From the NCBI GenBank assembly GCA_902776475.1, contig CACYQD010000020.1:21788-85787 (forward strand): a DNA stretch of 64,000 bases, read 5' to 3'. A model generated the notes under the pieces. That model ran no database searches, had not been told where the DNA came from, and worked only from the letters and a program-made list of their open reading frames with translations. Positions within the stretch are counted from its first letter, which is position 1, and each line of letters begins with the position of its first letter. This DNA comes from an uncultured Prevotellaceae bacterium. Its GTDB lineage: Bacteria > Bacteroidota > Bacteroidia > Bacteroidales > Bacteroidaceae. Both the position numbers and the translations under genes were made by a program. This document shows positions 35,227 to 42,741 of the stretch, in pieces.

Positions 35227-36135
35227 ATGGAAACCATCACCAATTTTGAACAACTCACGAAGCATCTCTCAGAGCGCGGAGAGCGGAAAAGAGTAGCCGT
35301 AGTATGCGCCTCAGACGATTCCACCCAGTATGCTGTGGCACGCGCCCTGGATGAGCGATTCATCGACGCTATTTTTGTCGGTTGCAAGGAAGAGATCATC
35401 ACCAATCCCGCCTTCGCCGCCCATGAAGGACACGTGACCTATATCGATGCCGCCGACCGTGACGAAGCAGCACGCAAAGCCGTCGAACTGGTGCGTGAGG
35501 GCAAGGCCGACATTCTGATGAAGGGTCTGATCAACACCGACAACCTTCTCCATGCCGTGCTCAACAAGGAGACCGGCATATTGCCCAAGGGCAAGGTGCT
35601 GACCCATATCACCGCCTCCACCATCCCCGGCTATCCCAAACTGCTGTTCTTCACCGATGCAGCCGTCATCCCCTACCCCACACATGAGCAGCGCGTCGAG
35701 CAAGTGAGTTACATCGCCAAACTCTGCCGCGACTTCGGCATCAGCGAGCCCAAGATCTCCCTCATCCACTGTTCGGAGAAAGTAGGAGGCAAATTCTTCC
35801 CCTTCACCGAACGGTATGCGGAAATCATTGAGAGCGGCCGCAATGGTGACTTCGGTCCTTGTGTCATCGATGGTCCGCTGGACCTGAAGACCTCCTGCTG
35901 CAAGGAGAGCCTTGACAAGAAAGGCATCCAGTCGCCCCTTGACGGAGAGGCCGACGCCCTGATTTTCCCCGACATCCAGGCAGGCAACGTGTTCTACAAA
36001 ACCATCACCCTCTTCTGCCATGCCGAGACCGCGGGCATGCTCGCCGGTACGATGGCCCCGGTGGTCCTGCCCTCCCGCAGCGACAGCAAGATCTGCAAAT
36101 ACTGCAGTCTGGCTCTCGCCGCCATCAACGCATAG
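35227..36135 (+). CDS. ptb: Phosphate butyryl/acetyltransferase (Ptb family)
   Basis: 302 residues from the ATG at 35227 (METITNFEQL), the usual Ptb length. Family motifs: ILMKGLINTDNLLHAVL near 98, LTHITASTIPGYPKLLFFTDAA, IDGPLDLKTS near 230 and the C-terminal SRSDSKICKYCSLALA. It converts acyl-CoA plus phosphate to acyl phosphate, normally coupled to butyrate kinase. No kinase gene is adjacent; the next gene is a uvrA paralogue 30 bp downstream. Two promoters precede it. Confidence 0.88.
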   Translation: METITNFEQLTKHLSERGERKRVAVVCASDDSTQYAVARALDERFIDAIFVGCKEEIITNPAFAAHEGHVTYIDAADRDEAARKAVELVREGKADILMKGLINTDNLLHAVLNKETGILPKGKVLTHITASTIPGYPKLLFFTDAAVIPYPTHEQRVEQVSYIAKLCRDFGISEPKISLIHCSEKVGGKFFPFTERYAEIIESGRNGDFGPCVIDGPLDLKTSCCKESLDKKGIQSPLDGEADALIFPDIQAGNVFYKTITLFCHAETAGMLAGTMAPVVLPSRSDSKICKYCSLALAAINA

Positions 36136-36165
36136 CCATCACCAACCGTTTTTCCCCATTCCGCA

Positions 36166-38985
36166 ATGAGAAACCACATCGAAGTCAAGGGCGCACGTGT
36201 CAACAACCTCAAGAACATTGACATCAACATCCCCCACGGACAGTTTGTCGTCATCGCCGGCGTGAGCGGCAGTGGCAAGTCATCACTGGCCTTCGACACC
36301 CTGTATGCCGAGGGACAGCGCCGCTATGTGGAGAGTCTCTCGTCCTACGCCAGGCAGTTTCTGGGCAGGATGAACAAGCCGGAATGCGATTTCATCAAAG
36401 GCCTTCCCCCTGCCATCGCCATCGAGCAGCGCGTCATCAGCCGCAATTCCCGCTCCACAGTAGGGACATCGACAGAGATCTATGAATACATGCGCCTGCT
36501 TTTTGCCCGTATTGGGCGCACCTATTCGCCGATCAGCGGTGTGGAAGTGAAGAAGCACTCCACCGAAGACATCATCAAGCAGGTGATGGAATTCTCTGAG
36601 GGCACCCGTTTCTGCGTGATGGCCCCGTTGCAGATGCACGAGGGGCGCACCCTGGAACGGCAGTTGCAGATGGAGCTCCAGCAGGGTTTTGTAAGGCTGT
36701 TCATCAAAGGACAGTTTGTGAGGATTGACGAGTTGCTTGAAGACAAGGAAGCCCTCGCTTCCGTTCAGCCTTCCGACATCTTCATCCTCATCGACCGCAT
36801 GTCGCTGGACGGCAGCAAGGACAGCATCTCACGGTTGACCGATTCTGCCGAAACCGCCCTGTATGAGGGAAACGGGCATTGCCGTCTCACGTTTCTGCCC
36901 TCCAACCTGTCGTATGACTTCTCGATGCGTTTCGAAGCCGACGGCATGCGTTTTGAGGAGCCCAACGACCAAATGTTCTCCTTCAACTCCCCGTTTGGAG
37001 CCTGTCCCCAATGTGAGGGTTTCGGCCGCGTGATCGGCATCGACGAGCGGTTGGTCATCCCCAACAGCACGCTGAGCGTCTATGAGGGATGCGTACAGTG
37101 CTGGCACGGAGAGAAGATGAAGATGTGGCAGGATGAGTTCTGCCGCCGCGCCGCCCGCTACGACTTCCCCATCTTCAAGCCCTACCTGGAACTCTCCCAT
37201 CAGGAGAAGGACTGGCTATGGCATGGCCTGCCCTCCGACCAGGGCCTTGACATCCACGACCAGGTCTCGATCGACGCCTTCTTCGCCATGGTGCAGGAAA
37301 ACCAGTACAAGATACAATACCGTGTGATGCTGAGCCGATACAGAGGCAAGACCATCTGTCCCTCATGTCATGGCACCCGACTGAGAAAGGAAGCCGGTTA
37401 TGTGAAAATCGGCGGCAAGAGCATCTCCGACCTCGTGGACATGCCCATCTGGTCGTTGCGCCAGTGGTTTCAGGACCTGCAGTTGGAAGACCATGAGCGG
37501 CAGATTGCCAAGCGCCTGTTGACCGAGATCAACAACCGCCTGCAGTTTCTCGACGAGGTGGGGCTGGGCTACCTCACCCTTAACCGCCAGTCGAACACCC
37601 TGAGCGGCGGCGAGAGCCAGCGCATCAACCTCACCACCTCTTTGGGCAGTTCATTGGTCGGATCACTCTATATCCTCGATGAGCCCAGCATCGGTCTGCA
37701 CAGCCGCGACACCGACAAGCTCATCCACGTGCTGAAGGAACTGCAATCGCTTGGCAACACTGTGATCATCGTCGAGCACGACGAGGAATTCATGCGTGCC
37801 GCCGACTATCTCATCGACGTGGGTCCTGACGCCGGTCGGTTGGGTGGTGAGATTGTCTTTGAAGGCAATGCCTCAGATATCAACGAGCAGAGTCTCGCCA
37901 AATACCCCCAGAGCCATACCGTGAGGTATCTCCTGCATCAGGAGAACATCCCCGTGCCCACAAGCCGGCGCCCATGGAACCTGTGGATCACCATCCGTGG
38001 AGCCAGGATGAACAACCTTCGCGGCATCGACGTGAAATTCCCGTTGAATGTCTTCACCGTCGTGACCGGTGTCAGCGGCAGCGGCAAGTCCTCACTGGTG
38101 AAAGGCATCCTCTACCCTGCCTTGAAGCGCCACATGGGCGACACCTACGATCCACCCGGAGAATATCTGGCCCTGGAAGGCGACTGGCAGCAGTTGAAGC
38201 GCGTGGAATTCGTCGACCAGAACCCCATCGGAAAGAGCAGCCGCAGCAACCCCGCCACCTATGTCAAGGCCTACGATGCCATCCGCCAGCTTTTCGCCGA
38301 ACAGCAGTTGGCCAAGCAGATGGGATTCAGTCAGCAATATTTCTCCTTCAATGCCGACGGCGGCCGTTGCGAGGAATGCAAGGGCGCAGGTGTCATCACG
38401 GTGGAGATGCAGTTCATGGCCGACCTCGAACTGGAGTGCGAGGCCTGTCACGGCATGCGTTTCAAGCGCGACATCCTGGAAGTCAGGTTCGCCGGGAAGA
38501 ACATCCATGAAGTGCTGGAGATGACCGTGTCAGAAGCCATCACGTTCTTCAAGGAGAACCAGCAGCCGCTGATTGCCAAGAGACTACAACCCCTTGAGGA
38601 TGTGGGACTTGGATATATCCGTCTCGGGCAGAGTTCCTCGACACTCTCCGGTGGTGAGAACCAACGTGTGAAGTTGGCCTATTTCATCGGTCAGGAGCGC
38701 CAGGACCCCACCCTATTCATCTTCGACGAACCGACGACAGGTCTGCATTTCCACGACATCCGAAGGTTGCTGTCCGCCTTCTATGCCCTGATTGACAGAG
38801 GGCATACCGTATTGGTCATCGAGCACAACCTCGAAGTCATCAAATGCGCCGACCATGTCATCGACCTCGGTCCGGACGGCGGCGACAAGGGAGGCAATCT
38901 CGTCTTTGAGGGAACACCCGAGCAACTGATCGAATGCAGTGCCAGCATCACCGGAAGATACCTGCGTGATAAAATTGTGACCTAA
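36166..38985 (+). CDS. uvrA: Excinuclease ABC subunit A paralogue
   Basis: 939 residues with two ABC modules: Walker A GVSGSGKSS at 32-40 and again near 627, signatures LSGGESQRI near 483 and LSGGENQRVKL near 832. Zinc-type CxxC motifs include CPSCHGTR and CEECKGAG...CEACHGMRF. The first UvrA zinc finger keeps only its second half (ACPQCEGFG); the leading CPxC pair is replaced by a Cys-free stretch, a feature of second UvrA copies in Bacteroidales. It would act as DNA-damage sensor with UvrB or as a UvrA2-type tolerance protein. Confidence 0.9.
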   Translation: MRNHIEVKGARVNNLKNIDINIPHGQFVVIAGVSGSGKSSLAFDTLYAEGQRRYVESLSSYARQFLGRMNKPECDFIKGLPPAIAIEQRVISRNSRSTVGTSTEIYEYMRLLFARIGRTYSPISGVEVKKHSTEDIIKQVMEFSEGTRFCVMAPLQMHEGRTLERQLQMELQQGFVRLFIKGQFVRIDELLEDKEALASVQPSDIFILIDRMSLDGSKDSISRLTDSAETALYEGNGHCRLTFLPSNLSYDFSMRFEADGMRFEEPNDQMFSFNSPFGACPQCEGFGRVIGIDERLVIPNSTLSVYEGCVQCWHGEKMKMWQDEFCRRAARYDFPIFKPYLELSHQEKDWLWHGLPSDQGLDIHDQVSIDAFFAMVQENQYKIQYRVMLSRYRGKTICPSCHGTRLRKEAGYVKIGGKSISDLVDMPIWSLRQWFQDLQLEDHERQIAKRLLTEINNRLQFLDEVGLGYLTLNRQSNTLSGGESQRINLTTSLGSSLVGSLYILDEPSIGLHSRDTDKLIHVLKELQSLGNTVIIVEHDEEFMRAADYLIDVGPDAGRLGGEIVFEGNASDINEQSLAKYPQSHTVRYLLHQENIPVPTSRRPWNLWITIRGARMNNLRGIDVKFPLNVFTVVTGVSGSGKSSLVKGILYPALKRHMGDTYDPPGEYLALEGDWQQLKRVEFVDQNPIGKSSRSNPATYVKAYDAIRQLFAEQQLAKQMGFSQQYFSFNADGGRCEECKGAGVITVEMQFMADLELECEACHGMRFKRDILEVRFAGKNIHEVLEMTVSEAITFFKENQQPLIAKRLQPLEDVGLGYIRLGQSSSTLSGGENQRVKLAYFIGQERQDPTLFIFDEPTTGLHFHDIRRLLSAFYALIDRGHTVLVIEHNLEVIKCADHVIDLGPDGGDKGGNLVFEGTPEQLIECSASITGRYLRDKIVT

Positions 38986-38989
38986 AAAT

Positions 38990-39020
38990 TTTGTCAAACG
39001 GATTTTTTGGATTATCTTTG
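38990..39020 (+). promoter_or_regulatory. Promoter of the tRNA pair
   Basis: TTTG (38990-38993), 19 bp, TATCTTTG (39013-39020). The leader before the tRNA can fold by AATTGGACG (39027-39035) with CGTCCAATT (39063-39071). Confidence 0.75.
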
Positions 39021-39082
39021 CGCTCGAATTGGACGAAAGGGGCTTTCCGTGCGAAGAAAAGCCGTCCAATTTGCAAGGATTT

Positions 39083-39155
39083 GCCGATATGGCTCAGTTG
39101 GTAGAGCAATTCATTCGTAATGAATAGGTCCCGGGTTCGAGTCCCGGTATCGGCT
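39083..39155 (+). tRNA. tRNA-Thr (anticodon CGT)
   Basis: 73-nt cloverleaf: acceptor GCCGATA / TATCGGC, D-arm GCTC-AGTTGGTA-GAGC, anticodon loop TTCGTAA (anticodon CGT, reading ACG), T-arm CCGGGTTCGAGTCCCGG. No CCA is encoded. Confidence 0.93.
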
Positions 39156-39167
39156 CAAAAGGGATAG

Positions 39168-39238
39168 GCGGAATTAGCACATCGGTAGTGCATCGGCTTC
39201 CCAAGCCGAGGAGGCGGGTTCGATTCCCGTATTCCGCT
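39168..39238 (+). tRNA. tRNA-Gly (anticodon CCC)
   Basis: 71-nt cloverleaf: acceptor GCGGAAT / ATTCCGC, anticodon stem TCGGC / GCCGA with loop TTCCCAA (anticodon CCC, reading GGG), T-arm CGGGTTCGATTCCCG. No CCA encoded. Twelve bp after tRNA-Thr, one transcript. Its last 8 nt begin the direct repeat found again at 41057. Confidence 0.93.
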
Positions 39239-39316
39239 CGACTTGATCAAGTTATTTTAATCCAGTGATTTGCGTGCAAATCACTGGATTTTTTATGCCC
39301 TCACCTAACCTCTCCC
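39231..39316. repeat. Direct repeat, left copy (tRNA-Gly 3' end plus terminator)
   Basis: 86 bp starting in the tRNA acceptor end (ATTCCGCTCGACTTGAT), through the terminator hairpin, to CTAACCTCTCCC. A near-identical 85-bp copy (a few mismatches and one gap) begins at 41057, enclosing a 1.8-kb segment with the Sel1 gene. Confidence 0.85.
39259..39294 (+). terminator. Terminator of the tRNA transcript
   Basis: AATCCAGTGATTT / AAATCACTGGATT stem with loop GCGTGC and a following T run. Duplicated at 41084-41119. Confidence 0.88.
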
Positions 39317-39540
39317 GCCCTCACCTAACCTCTCCCAGAGGGAGAGGGATTTTCTCTGGGGTCTCCTAGAGGGAGAGGGATTATTCAAGTGTGGATGGGC
39401 GACGTGGGCCTAATGGGCGATGTGGGCCTAATGGGCGACGTGGGCCCCCTCACCTAACCTCTCCCGGAGGGAGAGGAATAAGGATGTAAGGGCTCTCCCA
39501 AGAGGGAGAGGGAGAGGGAGAGGGAGAGGGATAAGGATGT
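39298..39540. repeat. CTCTCCC..GGGAGAG elements and 18-bp tandem repeat
   Basis: Gene-free. Several CCCTCACCTAACCTCTCCC and GGGAGAGGGAT units, three tandem copies of an 18-bp GGGCGAYGTGGGCCTAAT-type unit (about 39408-39452), and a short GGGAGA run near 39505. Confidence 0.75.
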
Positions 39541-39598
39541 TTTTCTTGTTGGGGAAAGATGATTATCATTCGGCCAATTCAAAAAACATACAATATAA

Positions 39599-39630
39599 TT
39601 TGGATAATTGACTTAATACCTTTATATTTG
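39599..39630 (+). promoter_or_regulatory. Promoter of the Sel1-repeat gene
   Basis: TTTG (39599-39602), 20 bp, TATATTTG (39623-39630), 44 bp before the ATG at 39675. Confidence 0.7.
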
Positions 39631-39674
39631 CATAATAATACAATCCAAAGAAGAACCTCATCATCAATAGTAAC

Positions 39675-41057
39675 ATGAATCAATCGATCCTCACAAAAAC
39701 AGTTTGTGGTTTGCTATTTCTTTTTCTGTGGGTAACCATTCCCCCTATCTATGCACAGAAAACCAGCAATATGACACCCAGTCAGATGACTGACCTTGGC
39801 AACGCCTATTATGCCGGTAAGAACGGGAAAAAGAAAGACTTTGCTAAAGCTGTTGAGTATTACCGCAAGGCAGCAGAGAAAGGATATGCCAGAGGGCAGA
39901 GGAACCTCGGTTTTATGTATGAGAATGGAGAAGGAGTTGCCCAAAACTACTCCGAAGCCATGAAATGGTACAAAAAGGCCGCCGACCAAGGGTTGGCTAT
40001 GGCCCAGTATGATATGGGCAGGATGTATGAAAAAGGTAAAGGAGTGAAGAAAGACCCCAACACAGCCAATTTATGGTTTCTGAAAGCAGCTAATCAAGGA
40101 TATGAAAAAGCCAAGAAAAAGTTGGAGGAGAAGCACATTATTGCCGCAGACCCCAACAATAATGGCCTTATCTCCACCACCAAAGGCAGCATTGTCACTA
40201 CCACCAAAGGCAGCATTAACACCAACCAAGAGGGACTTATCTCAACCACAAAAGGCATTATTAACACCACTACTAATGGGGGACTTATCTCAACCACCAA
40301 AGGCAATATTAACACCACTACTAATGGGGGGCTTATCTCAACCACCAAAGGCAGTATTAGCACCACTACAAAGGGAGGGCTTATCTCAAAAGTCACCACC
40401 GGCTCAGGTTCATCTTCCACCACCAAGAAACCATCCACAAACTCCTCTTCGAGCACCACTGCACAATCTTCATCCATGACGGCGGAGCAGATGGACAAAT
40501 TGGGAGCAGACTATTACTATGGTAAGAACGGAAAGACCCAGAATTACGCCGAGGCGATGAAGTGGTTCCGTAAAGCAGCGGGCATGGGATATGCTCCATC
40601 CATGCTAGGAATTGGATATATGTATGAAAAAGGACAAAGCGTTCAGAAAAATGATTCTGAAGCCGTGAAATGGTATCGGAAGGCGGCAGAACTTGGCGAA
40701 AAAAATTCTCAATTTAATTTGGGACTCTGTTATTATGTGGGCCGTGGCGTTGCCCAGGATTACAAAGAAGCTATGAAATGGATGCGCAAGTCTGCAGACC
40801 AAGGAATTCCGGAGGCTCAAAATGTTTTAGGGGTGATGTACAAAGAAGGAAATGGTGTCACACTTAATTATACGGAGGCTGCGAAATGGTTTCGTAAAGC
40901 GGCCGAACAAGGAGAAAAGTATGCGCAATACAATATCGGTCAGTGCTACGAGTTTGGCCAGGGCGTAGAGAAAAACATCTCAACAGCCAAATCATGGTAT
41001 AGGAAGTCTGCAGACCAAGGAATTCCGGAGGCCAAAACGAAATTGCAAAAATTGTAA
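39675..41057 (+). CDS. Secreted Sel1-repeat protein with repetitive Thr-rich linker
   Basis: 460 residues: signal peptide (LLFLFLWVTIPPIYA), three Sel1-like repeats (about 35-155; EGVAQNYSEAMKWYKKAADQ), a linker (about 160-270) built from copies of GLISTTKGNINTTTNGG-like units and a Ser/Thr stretch, then about five more Sel1 repeats to the end. Sel1 repeats form alpha-solenoids that bind proteins. The Sel1 blocks on both sides of the linker are alike, suggesting internal duplication. Its stop codon TAA runs into the right copy of the tRNA-end direct repeat, and its DNA is AT-richer than the flanks, so it looks acquired. Confidence 0.85.
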   Translation: MNQSILTKTVCGLLFLFLWVTIPPIYAQKTSNMTPSQMTDLGNAYYAGKNGKKKDFAKAVEYYRKAAEKGYARGQRNLGFMYENGEGVAQNYSEAMKWYKKAADQGLAMAQYDMGRMYEKGKGVKKDPNTANLWFLKAANQGYEKAKKKLEEKHIIAADPNNNGLISTTKGSIVTTTKGSINTNQEGLISTTKGIINTTTNGGLISTTKGNINTTTNGGLISTTKGSISTTTKGGLISKVTTGSGSSSTTKKPSTNSSSSTTAQSSSMTAEQMDKLGADYYYGKNGKTQNYAEAMKWFRKAAGMGYAPSMLGIGYMYEKGQSVQKNDSEAVKWYRKAAELGEKNSQFNLGLCYYVGRGVAQDYKEAMKWMRKSADQGIPEAQNVLGVMYKEGNGVTLNYTEAAKWFRKAAEQGEKYAQYNIGQCYEFGQGVEKNISTAKSWYRKSADQGIPEAKTKLQKL

Positions 41058-41141
41058 TTCCGCTCGACTTGATAAAGTACTTTAATCCAGTGATTTGCGT
41101 GCAAATCACTGGATTTTTTATGCCCTCACCTAACCTCTCCC
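41057..41141. repeat. Direct repeat, right copy
   Basis: Copy of 39231-39316, beginning at the last base of the Sel1 stop codon with ATTCCGCTCGACTTGAT and including a second intact terminator hairpin (41084-41119). See findings. Confidence 0.85.
41084..41119 (+). terminator. Terminator of the Sel1 gene (duplicate of the tRNA terminator)
   Basis: Same AATCCAGTGATTT hairpin and T run as at 39259-39294. Confidence 0.85.
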
Positions 41142-41440
41142 AAAGGGAGAGGGATAAGAATGTAAGGGCTCTCCCGGAGGGAGAGGGATCGAAATCCGTT
41201 GAGCCGCATGGGCGGGCTTTGCCCGCACAAACAATCGCAACTATGTTGCGTAGCACGATGCCGACCCTTTGATGGGTCGAGCATACCTTAGTGTCCGAGC
41301 GACGAGGAGGAGCGGTTGCCTTGTTGGGGAGACGCCACGGTGTGACGTCTCTACATTGCTCGTAACCTTACTCTCCCGGAGGGAGAGGGATAAGAATGTA
41401 AGGGCTCTCACGGAGGGAGAGGGATTTATTACAATTCTGG
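41142..41440. repeat. Repeat-rich intergenic stretch including 84-bp repeat copy B
   Basis: No gene seen. 41236-41319 is the reverse complement of 34771-34854 (84 identical bases). On both sides are CTCTCCC/GGGAGAGGGAT units with the shared AAGAATGTAAGGGCTCTC segment. Confidence 0.8.
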
Positions 41441-41467
41441 CGCGGTCTTTAGTTTGTTGCGGAGTGA

Positions 41468-42652
41468 TTATGCCTCTCCGGGAGTGCGGCGGCGAGCAAG
41501 GAAAAAGTGGCGGGTGGCAAGGAAGAAAAGAGCTGTGCCAGCCAACTGGAAGAAAGCTACAGTGAAGAAGGCGAAAGAGTAGCCGATGTATTCTGAGAGG
41601 AGGCCACCAGCCAGGAGGCCCAAGCCGATGCCCGCATCCCAGGAGACCAACAAAGTGGAATTGGCCGTACCCCTTTCATTGTTGGCAGCGACATGGATGG
41701 TCATGTTCATGAAAGCCGGCCAGATGTGACCGTTGCCCAATCCGATGAGAAGAGGCGACACATAATAGCCGAAATCGTTGGGGCAAAGGACGAAAAGGAC
41801 ATAGCCCAGAGAAGACAGGACGGCCCCTTCCCCCGCATTCCTCACCAACAGTCCTTTACGCAGAGACTTTGATCCCATCAGCCGCGCCATAATCAGTCCT
41901 ATGGAGAGCAAGAAGAAGAATACCCCTGTACCGCCCGTGACGCCCATCACCTCCTTGCTGTATATCGCCAGATAGTTGTGCAGGACGCCGAAGCAGAATC
42001 CGAAAAACACCATATTGAGGGCGATGAGCCATCCCCTTGTGAGGAAGAACCGCTTGAACGACATCTTGCCCCCACTCCTGGCCACTGCTTTGGGAGGCAG
42101 TTTGATGGTATAATCCACGGCCATGCCGAATCCGGCGACGAGCAGTGCGATCCAGAACAAGAGATGAAAATCCGATGTGTAATGATAGACCGCCACACCG
42201 ACCGAAGGAGCCAAGGCCATAGCCAGGTTGTTGCTCAGTCCATAATAGCCGATGCCCTCATTCCTTCGGCTCGGCGGCAGGATGTCCACCGCCACGGTGC
42301 TGTTGGCCACCGTCAGACCGCCAAAGGGGCCTCCATGCAATGTCCTGACAACGGCGAAGAGCAGCAGCGAACCAGCCACCAGATATCCAGCGAAAAAGGC
42401 AAAGAAGAGGAAATAGAAAAGCATCAGCACGTGTTTTCTATTGAAGCTATCGACCAGGAATCCGCTGAAAGGCCGAATCAGCAAGGTGGTGATGGTGTAG
42501 CCCGACAAGACCACCCCGATCATGTCTTTGGATGCCGAGAAATACTCGTTCAGATAGATGGGCAGCAATGGGGTAAGCAGATAGAAGGCGAAGAACAGCG
42601 CGAAATTGGCTGTCATCACCTTCAGGTAGTTGCGGTTCCACAGTTTTTCCAT
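41468..42652 (-). CDS. Major facilitator superfamily transporter
   Basis: About 394 residues from the ATG at 42652 (MEKLWNRNYLKVM); a longer frame upstream adds a non-membrane tail and is unlikely. Twelve hydrophobic segments, the loop 2-3 motif as GVVLSGYTITTLLIRPFSGFLVDSFNRK, and AVVRTLHGGPFGG. Likely a drug or metabolite/H+ antiporter; substrate unknown. It follows the DUF4301 gene by 89 bp on the same strand. Confidence 0.88.
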   Translation of the reverse strand: MEKLWNRNYLKVMTANFALFFAFYLLTPLLPIYLNEYFSASKDMIGVVLSGYTITTLLIRPFSGFLVDSFNRKHVLMLFYFLFFAFFAGYLVAGSLLLFAVVRTLHGGPFGGLTVANSTVAVDILPPSRRNEGIGYYGLSNNLAMALAPSVGVAVYHYTSDFHLLFWIALLVAGFGMAVDYTIKLPPKAVARSGGKMSFKRFFLTRGWLIALNMVFFGFCFGVLHNYLAIYSKEVMGVTGGTGVFFFLLSIGLIMARLMGSKSLRKGLLVRNAGEGAVLSSLGYVLFVLCPNDFGYYVSPLLIGLGNGHIWPAFMNMTIHVAANNERGTANSTLLVSWDAGIGLGLLAGGLLSEYIGYSFAFFTVAFFQLAGTALFFLATRHFFLARRRTPGEA

Positions 42653-42741
42653 ACGACAGAACGAATGATGTTGCCCCCTATCCATAAGGAAGGCAAGGAT
42701 GCTCATCCCTGCCTTCCTTAGATTAAGATGGAGAAGAACTC

